A stretch of DNA of 24,717 nt from Apostichopus parvimensis (lineage: Eukaryota; Echinodermata; Holothuroidea; Aspidochirotida; Stichopodidae): the NCBI GenBank assembly GCA_000934455.1, contig KN883007.1:37207-61923 (forward strand), read 5' to 3'. The first letter of the stretch is position 1; every line of letters begins with the position of its first letter. Shown one piece after another: positions 17,301-24,717 of this stretch. Made by a program: the position numbers and the translations under genes. The notes under the pieces were generated by a model, which saw nothing but the letters and a program-made list of their open reading frames with translations, was not told the origin of the DNA and ran no database searches.

Positions 17301-20300
17301 CATGCGTCGGTCAATGCATGCGTGGTAACGTGTTATCCGCTTTTATGGAATCTGCATTTTATGTAGCTCAAAACGCGTACGGTATATATACGATACGGTA
17401 TACCATATGGTATCTTTTGATTTGATAAGGTACGTGACGTTATGTGACAGGACATGACGTGACATGACGTGCTTGCATGACATCACGTGACGTAATATGA
17501 CGGATGTCACGTGACATGATTTGACGTGACATGAAGTGACGTTACTTCCACATGCCATGAATTGACGTGCGTGCGGGCATGACGTGTGACGTGACATCAC
17601 GTGGCATGACATGTGATGGCAATATATGGCAAATTCTTTTCGTCAAACCTGAGTTGCTCATTTGTATCTTCTTAAGATGTTCGGTGAGTTGTTTCTCTGT
17701 CAATCCAATCAAACGCGCCCCTGCTGCATAATGCATCACCACGTGAGGGGCCTGAGCTCGTTTGTACTTAGTGTTATAATATCTGCAAATGAAAAAAAGG
17801 GGAAGAAACTGAGGCATTGACGTATTTATGACCAACAACCAAAACAGTAATGTCTTAAGAATTTTCTTACCTATATATGTCAGACTTTCATTGTAAATAT
17901 CAATGATTTTAAAAATTGATATAAAAACTCACACTGTTCCTTGAAACCTTTTGCCTCTCCCCCCCCCCCCCCCCAACAAAATGTATACAAAGAAGATAGT
18001 GTATGTCGGCGGGGTATAGGTGGGTCTCATCTCGACTTAGACTTTATTCCCTTCGTAAGACACAACGAAACCGATGGTCAAGAAAAGAAAAAAAAGAAAG
18101 CGTTTCTGAATCTTTTACTCACCCGACTATCTCATCCATTTGTGCCAAGGCGGATGACTTCATAAACTGAGTCAGAGCATCAAACAATACCGTTTCCCTT
18201 CCTTCAAAGGACTTCCTCAAAGCATCCCCCGAGTCGTTTTTGTTGGCTATGGAGAAAAGAAAAAACTGTTTATTTGTAACAAAAATATATTTTTAATGTC
18301 AGCTCAATCGTAAATGTGACCCGTGGCGTAGCTGGGTTTTGTTCAGGGCCAGTTTCAAAAGTTTGAGCTGGCGACCTTCCGCAATTATTTCATCAAAACT
18401 ATACACTTGACGCAAAACTAGTAATGTAATATAAGAGGGAGGTCAACATGATAATATAAAGATCTGGTATTGAACTTGGCGGTTCATGATCAACCGTAGA
18501 AAGCTCCCCATGTCCAAGGCCCCTGGACATTGATGGCCCTGGCTCAATGAACCGCCAATTGCTACGCCTCTGAATATAACTCTGTCGTCTCAGCTATGTC
18601 ACACACCCCCTTCAGGTCGGTAGACCACCGGTTACAGTTTCATTTAGCTTTCTTCCTCTTCTATAGTTTTTCTACAAAATTCTTAAAGACACTATCAAGT
18701 GAAAACAGAATTAAACAGCGCCTTGATGATAACAAGATAAATTAAAAGGCTCTCTTATTTAATTTACCGCATGTCACTGTAACCACGCCAGACGATAGGG
18801 GGGGGGGGGAGGGTCAGAGAGGGCTACAGTTCCTGGGCCCTTGGTCATTACGTGGGCCGGGAAGGGAAGAATGAAGACGTAAACGGGTCATATTGTTGCC
18901 CCTAGGGCCCGACCTCGCCCTCTGACCTCGTTGACTGTGTCCATATTTAGATTGCTCAATGTTATAAACCCAAAGCCGCCAGAAATGTTATGAAAGTTAG
19001 AGGTAAGTTTTTTTTTTCAAGAACTGAGTCCAATTAAAAATTAAAATTAAAACAAAGTTGTCGTCGTCATGGGTGTAGCCCTTTCAAGTTTTAAGTTCCA
19101 AATCACCGACAGCGAGGGTAGGCCAAATACAACAATGCCTTAACATATGTTTTTTCTTTATTATTATCAACGAAAAAGGCCCATTAACTAGGAACGCTAT
19201 ATTTTTGTCAGTCAAAAATGAGCCCGAGTTAATATGTTTTGCAAATGAACACTGCAATATTAAGAACAAAAATCAATCATGAAAACAACAACAACAATAA
19301 ACAATAACAACAAAATAAACAAACGTTATTTTCACCTAGATATCTCCAAATCCCTAACACACATTTCTTTAGATTTGTGCAATTAATGTGAGTGTTCATT
19401 TGTATAGTAATTCTATATATTAAAACTGGTTATGGGTAATCATTTCTTGTAAATGCATAGCAATTGACCAAAATCTTGTAATTGTAAAAAAAGGCGTTTT
19501 CTCTTTTTTAATACAATATTGTAATAATGTTGCAAACCTCTTTGGCGAATGCTTGAAAGAACACATTACCAGTCGCATAAAGAAGTATTTAGAAGTGAAA
19601 CTCACAAAAAAAAATGGTTTTAAAATATACTACTCACCAAATATCTCCAAGAATTTCTCAGTATTGGTCATCAACGTCAGAAATTCAGTAAAGTCAATCT
19701 CTCCGCTCCCTGGGAAAAGGAAGAACGAAAACACGAATAACGTGCTTGAGATGGAAAGCGGAGGGCAAGGAGGGGGAGGGGGAGGGAGGGAAGGGAGGGG
19801 AGGGGAAGTAAGTGATTTAAGGGTGACGAAAGGGGAGTCACGGGAGTGAAGCTATAACGGGTTATTAAAAATGGAGATGGAGGTTTTTTTGCAACAAAAT
19901 AGGTATTAGCAAAACACTGTTTGCATACTAAATATAAAGACTTAAATAATAACTGCAAATAAATTTCAGAATGTGTAATTTGACGTCATACATTTTAAGA
20001 CCCACTCCCCCTACATGTGATTCCGCTTCAACGACCTCAACCCACACCCCTACTCTTTTTTAAACCCCTATATCCGCCATGACGTGTGACTGGTTTTTGA
20101 CTTAGCATAAATTGAACCATGGAGTTAAAAACAGACCTCCATGATTGAACTAAGTGCTGGAAGCGAAACCATTAAGTCGCCTCAGCTTGGATGGGTTTTT
20201 AAACTCACCGTCTTTATCGATAGTTTTCATGACGTCAATGATTTCTTCCTTTGAGACATGGATGTCCACAGATCGAAGAGCGCCCTCGAGTTCCTCAGCG

Positions 20301-22836
20301 TCGATGGTACCACCGCCATTACTATCGAAGAGGTCGAAAACTTCTCTAAACGCTATGAGAAGAAAACAAACAGCGATCAAATTTCCTTTCCTTTTTATTC
20401 AGTACTTTGAAAGTTTCGTCTCCAAACTATGACGTTCTGGGTGTTGTCGCTACCCAATAACTCCCGACACAAACTTGAAGCCCGTTCTGCGTTTGTTAGC
20501 CTACTGAGGCGTTATTTGCAAACGAAATATAAGAAAGGACAGCGTACATCCAACAAGAACATATATCTTTAGTGTAGAAAAAACGGGCAGGCGATGTGAA
20601 ATGTTATGTAATGATCAAAACCGATTGTAGCTGCATCCGTCGATGTTCAAGTCGCTAGCAAATATCACCAAACATTGATTTATGAATTAATTATCCGTAA
20701 CGATGATCTGTTATTTCATGTAGCCGTCTCGGCATTTTTTTCCAACCATGTTTAACTTATCATTGATTCGAAACCATCCCACGAGCAATGTTAAGATATA
20801 CAATCCCCGTCTGTGCATCACGATTTAAGTTGTTATTGCACCAATGTGGCTCATTAGGCTATGGAAGAAAAGAATTCACTAAACCACTAAGACGAAAGTA
20901 TTGAGTCATCTTAATCCTTTCGAAAATATCGGAAAGGGTCGGCTTTTAGGCATCTTCTCGGTCATTGAATATACCAGGACAATGCACATTCCTTAAGATT
21001 TTTTTTATTGAAGCGAGTCATCCACAAATTCCAATGACGATCACATTTACATGACAATTGAGATAGGTTGTATAGGGCCTATATTAACGCTAACCATATA
21101 TCGAGTTTGATTCAGTATTATGTCCAGAGTCGGATCCAGGATTGAGTCATCTGAAATTCTTCCAAATATTGGGTGGGGGGGGGGCGTGGTGGAAGATATT
21201 CCATCCCCCAACTAAATTATTTGTTAATTACGGGTGCTTTATAGATGCAAAATGGTGCAGCGGATTGCAAAATTTAACAAAACTGATCACGTTGAATGTA
21301 AGCAAACCTTTTGGACATTTTTCGATGCACAAAATAAGATTTCAGGTAAGCACACACACATTAGTGCGGAATTAATTTCCAAGAAAAGGGGTGAAGGGGG
21401 GGGGGCGGGTCGGCCCCTCACTGAATCTGCCCTGATATCCCAATTATGGGTGGAGAGGAAATGAAAGAAACAGTTACATAAAATAACAGGATTAAGTTAG
21501 ATTAGAAACCTCTGACATCAACTAGGATATAGAGCGAAGAAGGTAATAACATGTTGTATGGAGAGATCTGTAGTATTTCCAGGGAGCGAGAATGGAGGAG
21601 AGATGAGGCAGGGATGCAATGTTTCCCTCTTCAAACGTTTACTGATTATATTTTCATCGATTTTCCCCATTTCTATTCAGTATTTTATTTCCTATTTTTA
21701 GTCAAATCATACCACGCTTCCCCTCCCCTTCCCGTTCTCCCCCTACGCTCCCCTCCCCTCCCTTCGTCCTGTTCTCTCACTCCCCCTTCGCTCCCCTACC
21801 TCTTTCACCTCAAACCATCTCTTCCCTTCCCCGCCTCGCCGGTCCTCTGTTTTTAACCAAGAGGTATGAGGTACCTACCTAAAACTTGTTGATTGGTCAG
21901 TGCTGGCTCATTTTCCGAGGATTTTTCTTTGATGGTAGGGCTCGCGCTTGGTTTGGTACTCAGTCGTCTCCCAGCTCCTCCCGTGGGTGAATACGGAGGT
22001 ACGGAGAATGTCGATACGGCTAAGCTAGTACGACGTGCGCCTCGGCGTGCTGGGATACTAGAGCTGGTCATTGGATGCATTTCGGGCAGGGTGGAAGGGC
22101 GACGAGAGGTGGGCCTCTTTAAAAAATAACAGATGAAGACGAAAATGTTGATTTGAAATTTCGACGATTATTAGTCGAAAATTTTGAAACTTTGATTTAA
22201 AATAAGAAATATTGGGCATGCAGTCGAAACTTTGGGATAATATAATCGGAAATTTGAAGAAATGCAAGCAAAACGTTTGGCGGAATAATAAAGCCGAAAT
22301 TTTTAGAAGATATAGTAGCACTTTTGAGATCAAAAGGTCGAAATAGTACGGGAAAATCTCAATTCTGCAACAAGAGTGAAATATTTTAATAGGTGAATTA
22401 CATCACCATTATGAATGTACATTTTTCGAATTGTTTCGAAAAGTGATGAAAATAATCCTCTATCTCAATTCATTTGATACTTATACTCTTATCCTCTTAC
22501 AGTGATAATAAAAGGCACTTTTGAGGCTTTAACAAGTGGGAGCACGTGCCCGTCCGCTACCTCGCCCCTGCCCCCCCCCCCTGCCTATCCATTTGCTCAA
22601 GACTCAAACTTTACAAATAAAAGGAGTGGTTAGTGTTCGCTTACCACACTGAATTCGTCACTGCTACTGTTTTGAGACGGTTGTGTCGATAGAGGACGCT
22701 TTACCAGTTGACTGTTCTGACTAGATTTGTCGGCCTTGAGATTTGGGCGACTGGACTGTTGACTATCTCTCAAGGCTTCCTTCTTATCACTTGCGTGGAG
22801 AAATAGCGCCCCTCGACGGTTACCATTCCGCTCCAT
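14334..22836 (-). CDS. EFCAB3-like: EF-hand protein of the EFCAB3/SPATA21 type, nine coding exons, 487 aa
   Basis: Exons in transcript order: 22836-22645, 22116-21879, 20352-20209, 19709-19638, 18246-18123, 17782-17649, 15880-15663, 15210-15043, 14507-14334. All have GT/AG borders and compatible phases, and the sum is 1464 nt. Residues 1-138 are Ser/Arg/Lys-rich and probably disordered. Two EF-hands follow: loop 153-164 (DSNGGGTIDAEE, Gly at position 5) and loop 189-200 (DKDGSGEIDFTE, canonical). Then comes a helical region with VLFDALTQFMK, IVGYYNTKYK and NPYAQPLY motifs. A basic cluster lies at 320-329, and the C-terminus has REYFRESSEKKHQENLQYW. From memory, EFCAB3 and SPATA21 share this order (MT-DT-FF after EF2, LLFEIL, YYQKK, PYAQ), and both are testis-biased in mammals; role in sperm is inference. 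An in-frame TGA lies 9 bases before the ATG. The LINE fragment, minisatellite and hAT element are intronic. Confidence 0.85.
14739..14788. repeat. CCCCACCC-rich low-complexity block
   Basis: About 50 bp of CCCCACCCC units inside intron 8 of the EF-hand gene. The minus strand, which is the transcribed RNA sense, is therefore G-rich with many G4 runs and could form a G-quadruplex. Confidence 0.8.
15972..16372 (-). pseudogene. Decayed 3' end of a LINE reverse transcriptase ORF
   Basis: On the minus strand the translation matches the C-terminal region typical of non-LTR retrotransposon proteins: LRVTERAMERIMRDV, then (in another frame) WAGHLAR, then GRGRQSRRWMDDIREY and W-x-RTAQDR-x-NW ending near EEAFLLQW. 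Frames change at least twice and a stop interrupts the WAGH segment, so it is a dead fragment. No endonuclease or polymerase core remains. It lies in intron 6 of the EF-hand gene in the same orientation. The clade (RTE, CR1 or similar) cannot be fixed by eye. Confidence 0.8.
16373..16847. other. Intron 6 sequence, nothing recognised
   Basis: Non-coding intron of the EF-hand gene between the LINE fragment and the G-rich block. The open frame at 16453-16638 has no recognisable features. Confidence 0.5.
16848..16897 (+). repeat. G-rich block with G-quadruplex potential
   Basis: GGAGGGGGGAGGGGGAGGG-type sequence with at least seven runs of three or more G. About 60 bp further on (16954-16968) lies CTGGATCAGCCCCTG, which resembles the 3' terminus of a decayed hAT-type element. 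A second strong G-run cluster lies at 17007-17029. Confidence 0.7.
17007..17029 (+). repeat. Short G-quadruplex-like motif
   Basis: GGGGCGGGGGTGGGGGGTGGGG has four G runs separated by single bases, the arrangement expected to give a very stable G-quadruplex on the + strand. Confidence 0.7.
17434..17618. repeat. Degenerate TGACGTGACATG minisatellite
   Basis: About 185 bp built from irregular 10-12 bp units of the type TGACGTGACATG. It holds ten TGACG cores (half CRE-like) and three CACGTG palindromes (17484, 17508, 17598). It sits in intron 6 of the EF-hand gene and ends about 30 bp downstream of the donor of exon 6. The minus-strand open frames covering it are exon read-through into the repeat (SCHVMS-like peptides), not a protein. 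Confidence 0.85.
18321..18572. mobile_element. Second hAT-type non-autonomous element (~252 bp)
   Basis: It starts CCGTGGCGTAGC and ends GCTACGCCTCTG, a 12-bp inverted repeat with two mismatches. The terminal core GGCGTAGC is shared with the element at 4909-5376. The flanks AATGTGAC (18313-18320) and AATATAAC (18573-18580) agree at 6 of 8 positions and look like a mutated 8-bp target duplication. It lies in intron 4 of the EF-hand gene and has no coding capacity. Confidence 0.65.
18573..19637. other. Intron 4 sequence with a G12 tract
   Basis: Non-coding. A run of 12 G lies at 18798-18809. The open frames at 19084-19269 and 19420-19605 (minus) lack any family features and splice context. Confidence 0.5.
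19762..19806 (+). repeat. G-rich block with G-quadruplex potential
   Basis: GAGGGCAAGGAGGGGGAGGG-type sequence with eight or more G runs in 45 bp, within intron 3 of the EF-hand gene, about 50 bp upstream (in transcript sense) of the acceptor of exon 4 (19709). In the pre-mRNA it reads as a C/T-rich tract and may lengthen the polypyrimidine region. Confidence 0.7.
20353..21124. other. Intron 2 sequence, left part, nothing recognised
   Basis: Non-coding intron of the EF-hand gene. No repeats, RNA genes or splice-compatible exons recognised. Confidence 0.5.
21125..21434. mobile_element. Possible degraded transposon with CAGNG...GGATCCAG termini
   Basis: The left end reads CAGAGTCGGATCCAGG and the right end, inverted, reads CAGGGCAGATTCAGTG. 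They agree at about 12 positions with one gap. G10 tracts lie near both ends (21175, 21396). The 8-bp flanks do not match, so the pairing of these ends is uncertain. Confidence 0.35.
21720..21840. repeat. CCCTCCCC-rich pyrimidine tract
   Basis: About 120 bp of C/T-rich sequence immediately downstream (in transcript sense) of the donor of exon 2. On the pre-mRNA strand it is G/A-rich with many GGGG runs. The open frame through it at 21551-21856 is Pro/Ser/Leu low complexity and not a gene. Confidence 0.75.
22155..22350. repeat. Degenerate repeat of ATAATANAGTCGAAATTTT-like units
   Basis: Four or five diverged units, recognisable by TCGAAA or CCGAAA followed by a T run and preceded by ATAATA, recur at irregular 30-50 bp spacing in intron 1 of the EF-hand gene. 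It is a decayed minisatellite; the minus-strand open frame at 22058-22333 crosses it and is partly exon 2 read-through. Confidence 0.5.
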
Positions 22837-24132
22837 ATGTGTTCAAAAATGAAATCTTGGAATGTCGAGAGAAAATTCGCGTTCAGTTTTAATCAGATTT
22901 AGCCATAATGGGATCGCAAGATTTATGGTGTATATCAAATGACTCGTAGCGGCAACAATAAACAACAGAGAGTGTAGGCATATACATATAACGCGTGTGT
23001 TCCCAACGACGGCCAATACGAAGATTTTATATAGCTCTGTAACAATATCACTGAACCAAAACAACACACATTGTGACGCAGTGCAGCGCTAACCTAGATT
23101 ACGCAGAAGCTGCGCGCGGTCTCTAAAGATCTGCTACAGCGCCTTGGGCGCGTTGCAAAATTGGTTAATCTTTCCGTTTTCACTGAATTGATTTGTGACA
23201 GGACGTTCAAAGTTATTGTACAGCGCCAATGCGCCGTAACGTATCTCTGTTTCAGACTTACCGCGGCGTATACATTAACCTCGATGTGCAGACTACATAA
23301 GTAATTTTAACGTTATGAATAGGCTATGTGTGCGGGACTGCACGCAAGATTACGTCATAACTACTGCAGTCTGAATTCATTTCCACAGATTTTCTGGTCA
23401 TTAACCACATGATGTCTGCGCACGATTGTTTGAGGAAACAGGAAAATCACGCAATGCCCGTCAACAAAACACATGTACGCGCGCGTGAATAGAAAGATGT
23501 CGGATTACATGTGAGAAATACGCGAACTTTTTGTAACTGACTTGGGCAAGTATAATAACTTTCGATGGTAACTACCATGTCAAAGGGTGTATTTAGTAAG
23601 CAGCAGGAAGATAGAGTCCTTTTAATTGCAGGGTGCATTTCGCTGTTATAAAAGCACATGCACGAAAGTTGAACATACACTAACGTCTTTTAAAAAAAAT
23701 TATTTTATGAAGAAAGAAGTCCAACGTTTTCAAGTTTCGTAGGTAATTTCAGGATGTGCCCTAGAAGTTTTTCTTCAAAGAAATCGAGAAATTTGCGTCA
23801 AAACCATGTCAAGAAAACTTACATATGACATTAGAGCTTACTCTTAGCAGTCCTGCCTCTTGGAACAAAACAAAATAAATTGGATACACGACTTGATATC
23901 GATAACCAATTTACTAATATATAAGACAATTTGGATGACAAAATTAATCAAAAGAAAATCACGGGTTAATGTGTGAAAAGGAGGTGCTTGATAACCTTGA
24001 ATGATTGACTCATTTAATATCAATACCTCAGACTCAAGAAGGAATGGTCAACGTTAGCCTACAGTTTCACTATCTCGAGCACAAATACCGTTTCCGCGAA
24101 AACATGCTAGTACAGACTATAAGGTAAACAAA
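22837..24132 (-). promoter_or_regulatory. Upstream region of the EF-hand gene
   Basis: No other gene is visible. CpG and GC content rise locally at about 23080-23280 (GAAGCTGCGCGCGG, GCGCCTTGGGCGCG, AATGCGCCGTAACG), which could be a promoter core about 250-450 bp before the start codon. A CCAAT sequence occurs near 23013. I could not find a convincing X-box for RFX factors, which would be expected for a ciliary or sperm gene. Open frames at 22843-23067 and 23447-23680 show no family features. Confidence 0.35.
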
Positions 24133-24348
24133 GTGGCTATTTTTACGACCAGAAATAACAATAATTTCCGGTTACGAATGCGCAGTTGCTTTAACGTGGC
24201 TATTTTTACAACCAGGAGAAACAATAATTTCCGGTTACGCATGCGCAGTTGCTTTATTTACTTTACTGCGCATGCGTAACCGGAAATTCGCCGATGTCTC
24301 AAGAATAGATTATAAATAATTGTTACTCCTGGTTGTAAGAATAGCCAC
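24133..24348. mobile_element. Fold-back repeat: two direct copies and one inverted copy
   Basis: Two tandem copies of GTGGCTATTTTTACRACCAG, then AATAATTTCCGGTTACGMAT and GCGCAGTTGCTTTA, start at 24133 and 24196 (63-bp period). The second copy faces an inverted copy ending at 24348. The inner arms 24226-24249 and 24265-24288 are a perfect 24-bp inverted repeat around a 15-nt loop. The outer arms also pair, with an extra ~27 bp in the right arm. It has the shape of a fold-back or MITE element. The inner arms contain CGCATGCGCAG, close to the NRF1 consensus. Confidence 0.8.
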
Positions 24349-24717
24349 GGCCAAAGGTAAAACATAACAATGAAAGTAAAAGTACTTTACCATTACTTTT
24401 TCATTTAAGTTGACTTTTATGTTCCTTTTCCGTTGAACTTAAATTTTTCTTTTCCTGAGATAAGTGCCATATGGGTAATGTTGGTAAGAAGGAAAGATAA
24501 CCTGAGAAAATGAATACAAGACTAACGAGCCTGAACATAGCATGAGCTAATTAGTTAGAATTTCTCAAAGAGGATCCTTGCATGGTTATCCCTATATATA
24601 GACCTAACTTAATATTTAGACAAAATCGCTATTTGCTTACACTATTTTCTATGAACCACCGTCATCACCAAATGTTGGAGGGTGAGGACAGAGAAAGAGA
24701 TGGGGTGGCGTGCAGAG
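24349..24717. other. Non-coding end of window
   Basis: No gene, RNA or repeat recognised in these ~370 bases. Confidence 0.5.

Noticed and set aside
17343..17838. Minus-strand His/Cys/Met-rich proteins
   Set aside because: They are exon 6 read-through and translation of the TGACGTG minisatellite; the spliced exon ends at 17649.
21551..21856. 101-codon + strand open frame
   Set aside because: Its C-terminal half is translation of a C/T-rich tract; low-complexity Pro/Ser/Leu with no family signature.

Overview
This is animal genomic DNA. It has spliced genes with GT/AG introns, long non-coding stretches and many degraded transposable elements. The gene content (a class A GPCR, DAP1, an EFCAB3/SPATA21-like EF-hand protein) together with tRNA-derived, snRNA-derived and hAT-type repeats fits a marine invertebrate deuterostome, perhaps an echinoderm such as a sea cucumber. 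That assignment is inference; nothing in the window proves the species.

Layout from left to right. Positions 1-2850 hold no gene. They contain a three-copy tandem repeat (711-1190) and a short retroposon whose 5' end is the 5' end of U2 snRNA (1580-1776), flanked by a clear target-site duplication. A single-exon rhodopsin-type GPCR follows on the + strand (2852-4225). Next comes a complete non-autonomous hAT element (4909-5376) with matching termini and a perfect 8-bp target duplication. DAP1 (death-associated protein 1, a small regulator of autophagy and mTOR signalling) lies on the + strand in three coding exons between 5952 and 9185. Its first intron carries an unusual array of about seven hairpins. 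An AT-rich stretch to about 12000 is probably the DAP1 3' UTR plus flank. A second U2-headed retroposon (12610-12794, - strand) and a tRNA-derived SINE (about 12995-13310, - strand) follow.

The right half is one - strand gene (22836 down to 14334) in nine coding exons whose phases all agree, giving a 487-residue EF-hand protein of the EFCAB3/SPATA21 type. Its introns hold a decayed LINE reverse-transcriptase tail, a TGACGTGACATG-type minisatellite, another hAT-type element with related termini, and several G-rich or C-rich blocks. Upstream of it (24133-24348) lies a fold-back repeat with a perfect 24-bp inverted arm.

DAP1 and the EF-hand gene point towards each other. The three genes show no obvious functional link. 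The most interesting signals are the U2-headed retroposon family, the intronic hairpin array with an apparent paired base change, and the GPCR with substitutions at two near-invariant positions.
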